Shown piece by piece: positions 20,202 to 30,721 of a stretch of DNA of 64,000 nucleotides (its first letter is position 1; each line of letters begins with the position of its first letter). Position numbers and translations under genes: made by a program. The stretch is from the NCBI GenBank assembly GCA_000751295.2, contig CCMO02000002.1, positions 518,501-582,500 on the forward strand, read 5' to 3'. The stretch is from a bacterium YEK0313. GTDB lineage: Bacteria > Pseudomonadota > Alphaproteobacteria > Rhizobiales > Phreatobacteraceae. The notes below the pieces were generated by a model that had not been told where the DNA came from, searched no databases, and saw only the letters and a program-made list of their open reading frames with translations.

Positions 20202-21527
20202 TCAGAAACTGTCCCGTATCCACTTGCCGACACGCGAGAAGTAGCCGTCGGTACCGGTCGCGGCGAAGAAGCGCCGCTGCGGCTCGAAATGCTCGATGCC
20301 CGCGATCTGCGGATAGACGGTGAGCCCGACGGCGGCGGCGAAGGGCGGGCCCTTGGCGCTGTCGGGCAGGCCCGTAATGCCGACCGGGCGGGCGATGCGC
20401 ACCTGGCGGCCAAGGACCTGGGAGGCGAGATCGGCGAGGCCGGGAAGCTGCGAGCCGCCGCCGGTCAGGACGACACGGCGGCCGGCATCGGCGGCCGCGC
20501 CCGAGGCGGTCAGCCGGTCGCGCAGCATTTCCAGGATCTCGTCGATGCGCGGACGGATGATGCGGATCACCTGCGCGCGGGTCACCTGGTTCGGCAGGTC
20601 GCGCTCGTCCTCGGAGATCGAGGGCACGTTGATGATGTCGCGCTCGTCCGACTTCGCCGCGAAGCACGCCCCGTTCAGCACCTTGATGCGCTCGGCGTCG
20701 CTGAGGCGCGCCGAGAGGCCGCGGGCGATGTCCATGGTCACGTGATGCGAGCCGATGGCGACGGCATCGGCGTGGATGAAGTGGCCGCCGGCGAAGACGG
20801 CGAGTGTCGTGGTGCCCGCACCCATGTCGATGCAGACCGTGCCGAGCTCGGCCTCGTCGTCGGTGAGCACGGCAAGGCCCGAGGCGAAGGGGGCGGCGAT
20901 CATCGCCTCGACGGTGAGGTGGCAGCGCTCGACGCAGAGCATCAGGTTGCGCGCGGTCGCGGCGTCGCAGGTCGCGACATGCATGTCGACGCCGAGGCTC
21001 GAGCCGAGCATGCCGCGCGGATCCTTGATGCCGCGCGTGTCGTCGAGCCGGAAGCCGATCGGCATGGAATGCAGCACGGCGCGCCCCTGGCGCACCGAAT
21101 GGTCGGAGGACGCGGCCAGCACCCGGTGCAGGTCGTGATCCTGCACGCGCGGCGAGGCGCAGGTGACGCGCGCCTCGTACTGCTCCGAGCCGATGCGGCC
21201 CGCCGACACGGTGACGATGACCCGGTCGACCTGGACCTCGGCCATGCGCTCGGCGGCATCGACCGCCTGGCGGATCGACGCCTCGGCCTTGGCCATGTCG
21301 GCGATCGCGCCCGACTTCATGCCCCGGGCGCGGGTGTGGCCGATGCCGAGGACCTCCGCCTTGTGCGTGCGATTCGGCAGGATGTCGGAACCCTCGCGCG
21401 GCCTGAGCCGGGCGATCAGGCAGACGATCTTCGACGTGCCGATGTCGAGCACGCACAGGATAGCCGATCGACGGGGCGAGATCGGCCGCATCTTCGGGGT
21501 CAGGCCGTGTTTGAACGGGGAGGTCAT
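20202..21527 (-). CDS. ftsA: cell division protein FtsA
   Basis: 441-aa actin-like ATPase that tethers FtsZ to the membrane. The phosphate-1 motif is VLDIGTSKIVCLIA, phosphate-2 is CIDMGAGTTTLAVF, and the adenosine motif is VVLTGGGSQLPGL. The C-terminal segment GYFSRVGKWIRDSF is the amphipathic membrane-targeting helix. Its ATG overlaps the ftsQ stop by 4 nt (ATGA). A 121-bp gap to ftsZ may hold an ftsZ promoter. The start is the M before TSPFKHG; longer open frames upstream belong to the ftsQ region. Confidence 0.97.
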   Translation of the reverse strand: MTSPFKHGLTPKMRPISPRRSAILCVLDIGTSKIVCLIARLRPREGSDILPNRTHKAEVLGIGHTRARGMKSGAIADMAKAEASIRQAVDAAERMAEVQVDRVIVTVSAGRIGSEQYEARVTCASPRVQDHDLHRVLAASSDHSVRQGRAVLHSMPIGFRLDDTRGIKDPRGMLGSSLGVDMHVATCDAATARNLMLCVERCHLTVEAMIAAPFASGLAVLTDDEAELGTVCIDMGAGTTTLAVFAGGHFIHADAVAIGSHHVTMDIARGLSARLSDAERIKVLNGACFAAKSDERDIINVPSISEDERDLPNQVTRAQVIRIIRPRIDEILEMLRDRLTASGAAADAGRRVVLTGGGSQLPGLADLASQVLGRQVRIARPVGITGLPDSAKGPPFAAAVGLTVYPQIAGIEHFEPQRRFFAATGTDGYFSRVGKWIRDSF

Positions 21528-22540
21528 GTGGCAGTTCCCGCCCTGCGCCGGGCACGCTGGCGCTCTTTGATCGCGGCTTCGTGGGCGCGGAAAGCCTCGT
21601 CCGACAGGCGCACGGTGACGCGGCCGGGCACGCGCAGGTCGATCATCGACACGTCCCGGGTCATCAGCTTCTTTTCGGCATCGAGCCGCGCCAGCGTCGC
21701 CAGCGCGCCCTCGACATCGGTATCCGGCAGGCGCACGTCGATGCCGTTCTTCAGCACCAGCGTCCAGCGCCGCTCGGCGACGAGCACCGCGGCCCGCACC
21801 GCCGAGGCGATGGTCGGCCGGGCGTTCATCAGGCCGACGATTTCCTGGACGCGCTTCTCGGCGCCCGCCCCCACCACCAGGGGCAGATGCTGGAAGCGGC
21901 TGTCGAGCTGGTCGACGATCACGGTGCCGTCCGCCGCGATCACGGCGATCTTGCCATCCCGCTGCCAGAGGGCGAAGGCCTCGCGCTCGACGATCTCGAC
22001 CAGGAGCTGGTCGGGATAGAGCTTCTGCACGGTCGCCTCGGCGATCCAGGGATTGGCCGTCAGGCGCGTGCGCGCCGCGTCCGGATCGAAGAAGAGAACC
22101 GAGGTGTTGGGGCCGATGCCGGCAGCCTCGAGGATCTCCGGCTGGCTGAGCTTGGTGTTGCCGGTCAGCCGGACCGCACGCACCTGCAGGCCGGCGGCAT
22201 TGGCCATGTCGTCGCCGAAGGCGAGCAAGGCACCGTTCACCGCGGGCCAATGGCCGCCGCGCTGAATGCCGTAGAGGCCGGTGGCCGCCATCAGCGCGAC
22301 GGTCGCGTAGATGCCGGCGTGGCGGGGAATGTGCAGATTGGCGATTCGCACCGACAGCCGGCGCAGCCAGAAGTCCCAGGCGCTCGGCCGCGAATAGGGC
22401 TCGTCCGACGCGGCCTGCGCTTCCGCGAGGCTGCGGCGATAGCGAGCGAGCAGGATACGGTGCACGCGCAAGAGCGCGTCGGCACCGGCCCTGTCGAGCC
22501 GTGCGATCAGCGATCCAGCGAGGCGTCCAACACCATCCAT
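21524..22540 (-). CDS. ftsQ: cell division protein FtsQ
   Basis: 338-aa bitopic divisome protein. A long basic cytoplasmic N terminus leads to one membrane span (about 77-95, HAGIYATVALMAATGLYGI). The periplasmic POTRA domain follows (VRAVRLTGNTKLSQPEILEAAGI, then TANPWIAEATVQKLYPDQLLVEIVEREAFALW), then the FtsQ C-terminal domain ending in DLRVPGRVTVRLSDEA. The start overlaps the end of ddl by 34 nt; no later in-frame ATG precedes the membrane span. FtsQ links FtsA/FtsZ to FtsI/FtsW through FtsB and FtsL. Confidence 0.95.
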   Translation of the reverse strand: MDGVGRLAGSLIARLDRAGADALLRVHRILLARYRRSLAEAQAASDEPYSRPSAWDFWLRRLSVRIANLHIPRHAGIYATVALMAATGLYGIQRGGHWPAVNGALLAFGDDMANAAGLQVRAVRLTGNTKLSQPEILEAAGIGPNTSVLFFDPDAARTRLTANPWIAEATVQKLYPDQLLVEIVEREAFALWQRDGKIAVIAADGTVIVDQLDSRFQHLPLVVGAGAEKRVQEIVGLMNARPTIASAVRAAVLVAERRWTLVLKNGIDVRLPDTDVEGALATLARLDAEKKLMTRDVSMIDLRVPGRVTVRLSDEAFRAHEAAIKERQRARRRAGTAT

Positions 22541-23430
22541 TCGACCAGCTCTGCGAACGAAATCCCTTCGTGAGCGGCCATATCGGGGACGAGCGAAGTC
22601 CCGGTCATCCCGGGCTGCGTGTTGACTTCGAGACAGACGAGCGCCCCGGTGCCACCGGGCGTGTCGTCGTATCTGAAGTCCGCACGGCTGACCCCTTTAC
22701 AGCCGAGCGCTTGATGCGCTGCGAGGGACAGTCTTTGGACCTCAGAGTAAATATTTGGTTTAAGCGGTGCAGGAATCAGGTGCCGCGAACCACCCGGCGC
22801 ATATTTCGCCTCATAGTCGTAGAAGCGGTTGTCCTGCACGATTTCGATGACGGCCAGGGCCCGGTCGCCCATCACGGCGCAGGTCAGTTCGCGGCCCGCG
22901 ATGAAGGGTTCGACCAGCACCGTCTCGTCCAGCGCCCAGTCGGCCGAATTGAGCTCCTGCGGCGGGTGCTCGTGCTCTGCCGTGACGATGAAGACGCCGA
23001 TCGAGGACCCCTCGGCATTGGGCTTGACCACATAGGGACGCGGGATGAGGTGTTCGCGCGCCGCCTCGCGGCGGTGCACCCTGACGCCGCCGGGCACCGC
23101 CACGCCGGCCTGGGCCAGCATGCGCTTGGCCATGGCCTTGTCCATGGCCAGCGCCGAGGCGAGCACGCCCGAATGGGTATAGGGGATCTTCATCACTTCG
23201 AGCAGGCCGGCCAGCGTGCCGTCCTCGCCGGGGCGCCCATGCGTGACGTTGAGCACGACGTCGGGCCGCACCGCCGCCAGCCGCTCGCCAATGTCGCGGC
23301 CGACATCGATGCGGGTGATGCGGTAGCCGAGGCCTTCGAGCGCATCGGCGCAGGCGGTGCCAGACGCCAGCGAAACCTTGCGCTCGGCCGACCAGCCGCC
23401 CATCAGGACGGCGACGTGCGGTTTGCTCAT
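22507..23430 (-). CDS. ddl: D-alanine--D-alanine ligase
   Basis: 307-aa ATP-grasp ligase making the D-Ala-D-Ala end of the peptidoglycan stem peptide. Visible motifs are the N-terminal VLMGGWSAERKVSLASG, the HGRPGEDGTL loop, the ATP-grasp core (YVVKPNAEGSSIGV), and the metal-binding end VCLEVNTQPGMT. The ATG overlaps the murB stop by 4 nt (ATGA). Its 3' end overlaps ftsQ by 34 nt. All active-site segments are intact. Position between murB and ftsQ is canonical. Confidence 0.97.
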   Translation of the reverse strand: MSKPHVAVLMGGWSAERKVSLASGTACADALEGLGYRITRIDVGRDIGERLAAVRPDVVLNVTHGRPGEDGTLAGLLEVMKIPYTHSGVLASALAMDKAMAKRMLAQAGVAVPGGVRVHRREAAREHLIPRPYVVKPNAEGSSIGVFIVTAEHEHPPQELNSADWALDETVLVEPFIAGRELTCAVMGDRALAVIEIVQDNRFYDYEAKYAPGGSRHLIPAPLKPNIYSEVQRLSLAAHQALGCKGVSRADFRYDDTPGGTGALVCLEVNTQPGMTGTSLVPDMAAHEGISFAELVEWMVLDASLDR

Positions 23431-24377
23431 GGTATCTGTCCCTGACGTTCGGCGGCCGGGCCTTTGAGCCCGACACGCTTGATTTCCCAATGAAGCTCGA
23501 TGCCGCTCGCGGCCTTGACGCGCGCCCGCACCGTTTCGCCGAGCTCCTCGATGTCGGCCGAGGTCGCCTCGGGCGAGGCGATGAGGAAATTGGTGTGCAG
23601 CTCGGACACCTGGGCGCCGCCGATCCGCAGGCCCCGGCAACCGGCCTGGTCGACCAGTTTCCAGGCCGAATGGCCGGGCGGATTGCGGAAGGTCGAGCCG
23701 CCGGTGCGGGTATTGACCGGCTGCGTCGCCGAGCGCTGGCGGGTGATTTCGTCCATCGCGGCGAGCGGCGCCGCCGGATCGCCGGGCGCACCGCGCAACA
23801 GCGCGGAGACGAAGATGGCATCCTCCGGCGCCGCCGAATGGCGGTAGCCGAACCCCATGGCGGCGTGGTCGAGCACGACGGTCCGGCCGTCGCGGCGCAC
23901 GGCACGCGCCTCGACCAGGATGTCGGTGACCTCGCCGCCATAGGCGCCGCCGTTCATCCGCAGCGCCCCGCCGATGGCACCGGGGATGCCGCGCAGAAAG
24001 GCAAAACCGGCAATGCCGGCCTCGGCGGCCGCGCGCGCAACCTTGACGTCAGGAGCGCCGGCTCCTGCACGCAAAAGGTGTTCCTGCAATATCTCGATTC
24101 CGCCGAAAGTTTTTCCCAGTTTGATAACCACGCCGGGTATGCCGCCGTCGCGGACCAGGAGATTCGAGCCGAGACCAACCGGCATGACCGGCCAGTCCGC
24201 CGGGATCTTTTCCAGGAAGGCGACGAGATCGGCCTCGTCCGCGGGCTCGAACAGGAGCTGTGCCGGCCCGCCGGTGCGGAACCAGGAAAACGTCTTCATC
24301 GAGGCATTGGCGGTGACCGGGCCCTTCAGGTCCGGCAGCCGTTCGCGGACGATGGCGGTGAGGTCGTCGAAAGCCAT
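23427..24377 (-). CDS. murB: UDP-N-acetylenolpyruvoylglucosamine reductase MurB
   Basis: 316-aa FAD enzyme reducing enolpyruvyl-UDP-GlcNAc to UDP-MurNAc. The FAD-binding domain has VMPVGLGSNLLVRDGGI and the active-site region GFAFLRGIPGAIGGALRMNGGAYG. The catalytic serine lies in TGGSTFRNP, and the C-terminal glutamate is expected near SPEATS. The start MAFDDL is 2 nt from the end of murC. It is the short type II-like form usual in alphaproteobacteria. Confidence 0.96.
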   Translation of the reverse strand: MAFDDLTAIVRERLPDLKGPVTANASMKTFSWFRTGGPAQLLFEPADEADLVAFLEKIPADWPVMPVGLGSNLLVRDGGIPGVVIKLGKTFGGIEILQEHLLRAGAGAPDVKVARAAAEAGIAGFAFLRGIPGAIGGALRMNGGAYGGEVTDILVEARAVRRDGRTVVLDHAAMGFGYRHSAAPEDAIFVSALLRGAPGDPAAPLAAMDEITRQRSATQPVNTRTGGSTFRNPPGHSAWKLVDQAGCRGLRIGGAQVSELHTNFLIASPEATSADIEELGETVRARVKAASGIELHWEIKRVGLKGPAAERQGQIP

Positions 24378-24379
24378 CG

Positions 24380-25792
24380 TCAGGCCGAGGCGCCCAGCTT
24401 TGCGAGCTCGTCCGGCAGGGCATAGGCCCATTGCGTGATGTTGCCGGCACCGAGGCAGACGACATAGTCGCCGGGCTTGGCGAGACCGGCGACGATGCTG
24501 GCGAGCTCCGCCGGCCCTTCCAGCGCGATCACCGACTTGTGACCCCGCGTCTTCAGGCCCGACACGAGATCGTCGCGCGAGGCGCCGGGGATCGGCTGTT
24601 CGCCCGCGGCATAGACATCGGCGACGATCACCGTGTCGGCATCGTTGAAGCAGGTGCAGAACTCGTTGAACAACGAGGAGAGCCGCGTGTAGCGGTGCGG
24701 CTGGACGACGGCAATGACCTGGTTGTCGGTGGAGGCGCGCGCCGCCTTCAGGACGGCGGAGATCTCGACGGGATGGTGGCCATAGTCGTCGAAGATGATG
24801 GCGCCGTTCCACTCGCCGGTGCGGGTGAAGCGGCGCTTGACGCCGCCGAAGCCGGCGAGCGCCTTGCGGATCTGCGGGCCGGCCATGCCGAGCTCGCGCG
24901 CCACCGCGATCGCCGACGTGGCGTTCAGCGCATTGTGCCGGCCAGGCATGGGCAGGACGAGATCGTCGATCTCGTCGACCACGACGCCCGAGCGGTCGCG
25001 GAACTGCACCTTGAAGCGGCAGCGCCCGCCGCCGAGCTCGATGTCGACGATGCGCACGTCGGCCTGCGGGTTCTCGCCATAGGTAATCACGCGCCGGTCG
25101 GCGATCGAGCCGACCATGTCCTGCACCACCGGATGGTCGATGCACATGACCGCGAAGCCGTAGAAGGGAATGTTCTCGACGAAGGACCGGAAGGCGTTCT
25201 TCACCGCGTCGAAGTCGCCGTAATGGTCGAGATGCTCAGGATCGATATTGGTGACGATGGCGACGTCGGCCGGCAGCTTGAGGAACGAGCCGTCCGATTC
25301 GTCCGCCTCGACCACCATCCAGTTGCCGGCGCCGAGCCGTGCATTGGTGCCGAGCGCATTGATGATGCCGCCATTGACGATGGTCGGGTCAAAGCCGCCG
25401 GCGTCGAGCAGGGTCGAGACCATCGAGGTGGTGGTGGTCTTGCCATGGGTGCCGGCAATGGCGACGCAGGATTTCAGCCGCATCAGCTCGGCCAGCATTT
25501 CGGCGCGCCGGACGACCGGGATGCGCCGCTCGCGGGCGGCGACGAGCTCGGGATTGTCCTTGCGGATGGCGGTGGAGACGACCACCACCTCGGCCTGGCC
25601 GAGATTTTCGGTGGCATGGCCGATGGAGACGACGGCGCCGCGGTCCTTCAGGCGCTTGATCGTATAGCCTTCAGCGGCGTCGGAGCCTTGCACCTTGTAG
25701 CCGAGATTGAGCAGGACCTCGGCGATGCCGGACATGCCAATACCGCCGATGCCGATGAAATGGATGGGACCAATGTCGCGGGGAAGTTTCAT
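24380..25792 (-). CDS. murC: UDP-N-acetylmuramate--L-alanine ligase MurC
   Basis: 470-aa Mur ligase adding L-Ala to UDP-MurNAc. The N-terminal Rossmann domain begins with [15 protein letters not shown]; the P-loop is [22 protein letters not shown] and [13 protein letters not shown] are the conserved central motifs; and the C-terminal domain has [10 protein letters not shown] and QPHRYTR. The ATG overlaps the murG stop by 4 nt (ATGA). Complete and typical in length. Confidence 0.97.
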   Translation of the reverse strand: MKLPRDIGPIHFIGIGGIGMSGIAEVLLNLGYKVQGSDAAEGYTIKRLKDRGAVVSIGHATENLGQAEVVVVSTAIRKDNPELVAARERRIPVVRRAEMLAELMRLKSCVAIAGTHGKTTTTSMVSTLLDAGGFDPTIVNGGIINALGTNARLGAGNWMVVEADESDGSFLKLPADVAIVTNIDPEHLDHYGDFDAVKNAFRSFVENIPFYGFAVMCIDHPVVQDMVGSIADRRVITYGENPQADVRIVDIELGGGRCRFKVQFRDRSGVVVDEIDDLVLPMPGRHNALNATSAIAVARELGMAGPQIRKALAGFGGVKRRFTRTGEWNGAIIFDDYGHHPVEISAVLKAARASTDNQVIAVVQPHRYTRLSSLFNEFCTCFNDADTVIVADVYAAGEQPIPGASRDDLVSGLKTRGHKSVIALEGPAELASIVAGLAKPGDYVVCLGAGNITQWAYALPDELAKLGASA

Positions 25793-26922
25793 GGCGTGGT
25801 TCCTGCCGGGGCAATTCCGGCGGTTTTAAGAACAAGCTCGGCCAGCCGGTCGGCGGCGTCGGCATGGCCCTGGCCACGCGCAGCGGCGGCGGCGGCGGTA
25901 AGCGGCGACGGATCGGCCATGATCCGCGTCAGCTCGCCAGCGAGCCAGTCGGGGGTGAAATCGGCCTGGCGGACCACGGTGGCGGCCATGGCCGAGGCCA
26001 GGGTCGCCGCATTCATGAGCTGGTCCTGGTCGAGCGCATGGGGCAGCGGCACCAGGATGGAGGGCCTGCCGATCACCGCAAGCTCGGCCACGGTAGATGC
26101 GCCCGAACGAGCGATGACGAGGTGGGACCTGGCGATCCAGCCGGGCAGGTCGACGAAAAACGGCGCGACCTCGGCCTCGACTCCAAGCCGCGCATAGGCC
26201 GCCTTGACCGCCGCCTCGTCCTCGCCGCGGGCCTGCTGAACGACCAGCAGGCGGGTGCGCAGGTCCGGATCGAGCCGTTCGAGCGCGGCGGGCAGGATCT
26301 CGCTCATGACGCGGGCGCCCTGGCTGCCGCCGAAGACGCAGAGCCGGAACGGACCGCCCGGCACCGGCGGGTCATAGGGGATCTCGGCGGCCGTCAGCAC
26401 CATGGGGCGCACCGGATTGCCGGTGAAGCTCGCCTTGGCGGCCAGCGCCGGATCCTTGTCGAGCACGCCGGGAAAGCTGGTGGCGATCGCCGTCACCTTG
26501 GCCGAGAGCTGGCGGTTGGCCCGGCCCATCACGGCGTTCTGGTCGTGGATGATGGTGGGCACGCCGAGCTGGACCGCGGCGAACATGGGCGGCAGCGTCG
26601 GATAGCCGCCGAAGCCGACCACCGCCTTCGGCCGCAGCACGCGCACCACCTTGCGAGCCGCCATATAGCCGCGGCCGAGGGTGAACAGCGTGCGCGCGAG
26701 CGCCAGCGGGTTCTTCGAGGTGACGGTCGCCGAGGCGACCACGTGCGTGGCGCGCGCGGGAAAGGCGCGGCCATATTTCTCCGCCCGCTCGTCGGTGACG
26801 AGATCGACGATGCAGCCGCGCTGGCCGAGCGCGACGCTCAGCGCCTCGGCCGGAAACAGATGCCCGCCGGTGCCGCCGGCACAGACGAGAACGAGCGGCT
26901 TGGCGGGGTCCGACGCCGCCAT
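25789..26922 (-). CDS. murG: UDP-GlcNAc transferase MurG (lipid II synthesis)
   Basis: 377-aa GT28 glycosyltransferase on the inner face of the membrane; it converts lipid I to lipid II. The N-terminal glycine loop [16 protein letters not shown], the second loop [23 protein letters not shown], and the donor-site GGSQGARV and [29 protein letters not shown] are all present. It starts 1 bp after the ftsW stop region. Canonical position between ftsW and murC. Confidence 0.97.
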   Translation of the reverse strand: MAASDPAKPLVLVCAGGTGGHLFPAEALSVALGQRGCIVDLVTDERAEKYGRAFPARATHVVASATVTSKNPLALARTLFTLGRGYMAARKVVRVLRPKAVVGFGGYPTLPPMFAAVQLGVPTIIHDQNAVMGRANRQLSAKVTAIATSFPGVLDKDPALAAKASFTGNPVRPMVLTAAEIPYDPPVPGGPFRLCVFGGSQGARVMSEILPAALERLDPDLRTRLLVVQQARGEDEAAVKAAYARLGVEAEVAPFFVDLPGWIARSHLVIARSGASTVAELAVIGRPSILVPLPHALDQDQLMNAATLASAMAATVVRQADFTPDWLAGELTRIMADPSPLTAAAAAARGQGHADAADRLAELVLKTAGIAPAGTTP

Positions 26923-26923
26923 G

Positions 26924-28069
26924 TCAGGATCGCGCCTGATAGTGGCTGAGCTCGGCCAGCGTCTCGGCGCGCGGCCGCCGCCGCGTCAACGCGATCAGCA
27001 TGCCCATGCCGAAGGCGAGCGCGATCAGCGAGGAGCCGCCATAGGAGACGAAGGGCAGGGTCATGCCCTTGGGCGGGATCAGGTGCAGGTTGACCATCAG
27101 ATTGATGCAGCTCTGCAGGCCGAACAGCATGGCGAGGCCAGCCACCGCGAAACGGCAGAACGGATCCTCGTCCTTGTAGGCATGGCCGAGCGAACGCAGC
27201 ACGATGAAGGCGAACAGCGCGACGATGACCAGGCAGAGCATGACGCCGAACTCTTCGGCGGCGACCGCGAAGATGAAGTCGGTGTGGCTGTCCGGGATGA
27301 TCCGCTTGACGGTGCCCTCCCCCGGCCCCTTGCCGAACCAGCCGGCCTGCTGGAAGGCATCGATGGCGACATCGACCTGGAAGGTGTCGGAGGTGCCCGG
27401 CTCGAGGAACTTGTCGATGCGGCGGCGCACGTGTCCGAAGGTGTAGTAGGCGCCGACAAGGCCGGCCGCGCCGACGCCGGCGAGACCGAAGACCCAGAGC
27501 CAGCGCATGCCGGCCATGAAGAACAGGGCCGCCCAGACGACCGTGATCAACGTGGTCTGGCCGACGTCGGGCTGCATCACGAGCGGCGTCACCGTCGCCA
27601 GCAGCAGCAGGATGGCGAGAATGTTGGCCGGCATTTCCGGGCGCTTGGCGCTCTCGGCGAAAAGCCAGGCGGCCAGCACCACGAAGGCGGGCTTGAGGAA
27701 TTCCGAGGGCTGCAGGCCGACGCCGGCAAAATTCAGCCAGCGCCGGGCGCCCTTGATCTCGGCGCCGATGAACAGGGTCGCCACCACCATGACGAGGGCG
27801 ACGACGAAGGCGGCGAAGGCGAGGCGCCGGATCCAGCGCGGCGACAGGAAGGAGGTGATGATCAGCACCACCGTCGCCGGGATCAGGAAGAAGACCTGGC
27901 GGTTGACGAAGTGGAAGGTGTCGAGCCCGAGACGGTGCGCGACCGCGGGCGAGGCCGCGAGCGACAGGACGATGCCGGCAAGCATCAGTCCGAACAGGGC
28001 GAACAGCAGCAGGCGGTCGACCGTCCACCACCATTCGCCGAAAGCGGTGCGTTCAGCGCGGGAGATCAT
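26924..28069 (-). CDS. ftsW: SEDS peptidoglycan glycosyltransferase FtsW
   Basis: 381-aa polytopic membrane protein (about ten spans) of the SEDS family, which polymerises lipid II at the septum together with FtsI. Family landmarks: GARRWLNFAGVGLQPSEFLKPAFV, PDVGQTTL with the conserved aspartate in the large extracellular-loop region, SHTDFIFAVAAEEFG and the C-terminal HLIPPKGMTLPFVSYGGSS. A 131-bp gap separates it from murD, in which I see no gene; a local promoter is possible. Length and motifs are normal. Confidence 0.97.
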   Translation of the reverse strand: MISRAERTAFGEWWWTVDRLLLFALFGLMLAGIVLSLAASPAVAHRLGLDTFHFVNRQVFFLIPATVVLIITSFLSPRWIRRLAFAAFVVALVMVVATLFIGAEIKGARRWLNFAGVGLQPSEFLKPAFVVLAAWLFAESAKRPEMPANILAILLLLATVTPLVMQPDVGQTTLITVVWAALFFMAGMRWLWVFGLAGVGAAGLVGAYYTFGHVRRRIDKFLEPGTSDTFQVDVAIDAFQQAGWFGKGPGEGTVKRIIPDSHTDFIFAVAAEEFGVMLCLVIVALFAFIVLRSLGHAYKDEDPFCRFAVAGLAMLFGLQSCINLMVNLHLIPPKGMTLPFVSYGGSSLIALAFGMGMLIALTRRRPRAETLAELSHYQARS

Positions 28070-28200
28070 GCCTCGTCTCCATCCGTCCCAATGCCTGCCG
28101 TCGCAAGCCTTCCGCCCATTGCGATATCGCCCGGCGCGGCCAGCCGGCTGGATCAGATTAAGGGTTGCTTCTCAACGGGTCGTTAACCCTGGAAAGGCGC

Positions 28201-29607
28201 TCAGTTCCCGCCGCCGATCGGCGCCAGACCCGGCAGCGCCAGGACCAGATCCCGGAAGGCCTTGCCGCGCACCTCGAAGTTGGGAAACTGGTCGTAGCTG
28301 GCGCAGGCGGGCGACAGCAGGACGACCGGATCGGCTTCGCCGTCGGCGGCTGCGTCGGCCGCGGCGAGCGCCACCGCGCGATCGAGCGTGCCGGCGACGA
28401 CATGGGGAACGGCGCCGAGCGTCGCGGCGAAGTCCTCGGCCGCGGCGCCGATGAGATAAGCCTTGGCGACGCGCGGAAAATAGCCGGCGAGCGGCGCGAT
28501 GCCGCCTTCCTTCGCCTTGCCGCCGGCGATCCAGTAGATGCGGCGGAAGGCGGCGAGCGCCTTCTCCGCGGAATCCGCATTGGTCGCCTTGGAATCGTTG
28601 ACGAACAGCACCTTGCCGCGGCGGCCGACCTCTTCCATGCGATGGGCAAGACCGGGGAAGCTGCGCATGGCGGTGACGATCGCCTCATGCGTCAGCCCGA
28701 GCGCCTCGCAGGCGGCGAAGGCGGCCATGGCGTTCTGGGCGTTGTGCGTGCCGCGCAGCGAGCCGATGCCGGCATTCGAGAAGCGGAAGACCTCCGCCCC
28801 CGCCCTGACGCGCACGATGTCGACGCCGTCGAGGCAGAGCCCGTCGGCGACGGGATTGCGGATCGACAGGCGGACAACGGTGCGCCCTGCCCGCTCGGCG
28901 CGGTCGGCCATGGCCTGGCAGAACGTGTCGTCGACGCCGATCACCGCCGTGCCGGTCTTCGGCACGCCGGCAATGAGCCGCTCCTTGACCGCGGCATAGC
29001 CTGCGATCGTGCCGTGCCGGTCGAGATGGTCCGGCGTCACGTTGAGGCAGATGCCGACGCTCGGGTCGAGCGAAGGCGCGAGATCGATCTGGAAGGACGA
29101 GCACTCGACGACATGAAAGCGGCCGCCTCGCGGCGGCTCGAGCGACAGGATGGCCGTGCCGATATTGCCGCCCATCTGGGTGTCGCGCCCGCAGGCGACG
29201 AGAATATGCCGGATCAGCGCGGTCGTGGTCGACTTGCCGTTGGTGCCGGTAATGGCGACGAAGGGCGCATCGGGCGCGCGCGCCGCGCGTTCGCGGCAGA
29301 ACAGCTCGATGTCGCCGATGACCGGAAGGCCCGCCGCGACGGCCTTGCCGACCGTCCAGTGCGGCACGGGATGGGTCAGGGGCACGCCGGGCGTCAGCAC
29401 GAGCGCGGCGAAACCCGACCAGTCGGCCGTGGCGAGGTCGACGGTTGCGTGGCCGGCCGCGGCTGCTTTCTCGACGGAGGCGGCATTGTCGTCCCAGGCG
29501 ACGACGCGGGCACCGCCGGCGGCGAGCGCCGCGCAGGTGGCAAGGCCGGAGCCGCCGAGCCCGAAGACCGCGACGGTCCTGCCGGCGAACTGATGGATCG
29601 GTGTCAT
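28201..29607 (-). CDS. murD: UDP-N-acetylmuramoylalanine--D-glutamate ligase MurD
   Basis: 468-aa cytoplasmic ligase adding D-Glu. The N-terminal dinucleotide-like fold starts [12 protein letters not shown], the P-loop is [14 protein letters not shown], the central motif is [12 protein letters not shown], and the C-terminal domain has [12 protein letters not shown] and the [12 protein letters not shown] signature. It begins 6 bp after the mraY stop. All expected motifs are intact. Confidence 0.97.
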   Translation of the reverse strand: MTPIHQFAGRTVAVFGLGGSGLATCAALAAGGARVVAWDDNAASVEKAAAAGHATVDLATADWSGFAALVLTPGVPLTHPVPHWTVGKAVAAGLPVIGDIELFCRERAARAPDAPFVAITGTNGKSTTTALIRHILVACGRDTQMGGNIGTAILSLEPPRGGRFHVVECSSFQIDLAPSLDPSVGICLNVTPDHLDRHGTIAGYAAVKERLIAGVPKTGTAVIGVDDTFCQAMADRAERAGRTVVRLSIRNPVADGLCLDGVDIVRVRAGAEVFRFSNAGIGSLRGTHNAQNAMAAFAACEALGLTHEAIVTAMRSFPGLAHRMEEVGRRGKVLFVNDSKATNADSAEKALAAFRRIYWIAGGKAKEGGIAPLAGYFPRVAKAYLIGAAAEDFAATLGAVPHVVAGTLDRAVALAAADAAADGEADPVVLLSPACASYDQFPNFEVRGKAFRDLVLALPGLAPIGGGN

Positions 29608-29613
29608 CTCAGC

Positions 29614-30696
29614 TCACCTGAGCTTCAGGGTCGACAGGCCCGCGAGCGCCAGCACGAAGGCGATGATCCAGAAGCGCACGACGACCTGCGGCTCCGACCA
29701 GCCCTTCTTCTCGAAGTGGTGATGGATCGGCGCCATGCGGAAGACACGCTTGCCGGTGAGCTTGAACGAGGCGACCTGGACGATCACCGACACGGCTTCC
29801 AGGACGAACAGGCCGCCGACCACCGCCAGCACGATCTCATGCTTGGTGGCGACCGCAATGGTGCCGATCAGGCCGCCGAGGGCCAGCGAGCCGGTATCGC
29901 CCATGAAGATCTGCGCCGGCGGCGCATTAAACCAGAGGAAGCCGAGGCCGGCGCCGATCAGGGCGCCGATCACCACCACGATCTCGCCGGTGCCCGGTAC
30001 ATGGGTGATCTGCAGATAGCTTGCGAAGACCGCATTGCCGGAGAGATAGGCGATGACACCGAACGTGCCGCCGGCGATCATGACCGGCACGATGGCGAGG
30101 CCGTCGAGGCCGTCGGTGAGGTTCACCGCATTGCCCGAGCCGACGATGACCAGCGCCCCGAAGATGATCATCAGGAAGCCGATATTGATCGACAGGTCCT
30201 TGATGAAGGGAAAGAACACGGAGGTGTTCAGCGGCTCGCGCGTGACGTAGACGACCGCGGTCACGGCAAGGCCGGCAATGACGAATTCGAGCGCGAGACG
30301 GGCACGCGACGAAAACCCGGCATGGGTCTGCTTGGTCACCTTCAGATAGTCGTCGTAGAAGCCGATGGCGCCGAAGCCGAGGGTGACGAACAGCAGGACC
30401 CAGACATAGGGACTGCGCAGGTTGGCCCAGAGCAGCGTCGAGATGACGACGCCGGACAGGATCATCAGGCCGCCCATGGTCGGGGTGCCCTTCTTGGCCA
30501 GGTGGCTCTCCGGCCCGTCAGACCGGATCGGCTGGCCCTTGCCCTGCTTCAGGCGCAGCAACTGGATGAGACCGGGCCCGAACAGGAAGACGAAGATCAG
30601 CGCCGTGACGATCGCCCCGCCCGTGCGGAAGGTGATGTAGCGAAAGATGTTGAGCGGTCCGAAGACGGTGGTGAATTCGGCAAGGAAAGCGAACAT
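29614..30696 (-). CDS. mraY: phospho-MurNAc-pentapeptide transferase MraY
   Basis: 360-aa integral membrane enzyme making lipid I from UDP-MurNAc-pentapeptide and undecaprenyl phosphate. About ten spans are visible. Motifs include [12 protein letters not shown], the aspartate pair in [27 protein letters not shown], the [11 protein letters not shown] loop and the histidine-rich [23 protein letters not shown]. Typical length. It lies between murF and murD in canonical order. Confidence 0.98.
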   Translation of the reverse strand: MFAFLAEFTTVFGPLNIFRYITFRTGGAIVTALIFVFLFGPGLIQLLRLKQGKGQPIRSDGPESHLAKKGTPTMGGLMILSGVVISTLLWANLRSPYVWVLLFVTLGFGAIGFYDDYLKVTKQTHAGFSSRARLALEFVIAGLAVTAVVYVTREPLNTSVFFPFIKDLSINIGFLMIIFGALVIVGSGNAVNLTDGLDGLAIVPVMIAGGTFGVIAYLSGNAVFASYLQITHVPGTGEIVVVIGALIGAGLGFLWFNAPPAQIFMGDTGSLALGGLIGTIAVATKHEIVLAVVGGLFVLEAVSVIVQVASFKLTGKRVFRMAPIHHHFEKKGWSEPQVVVRFWIIAFVLALAGLSTLKLR

Positions 30697-30721
30697 CTTT
30701 CGGCATTCTCTCTTGACGGTC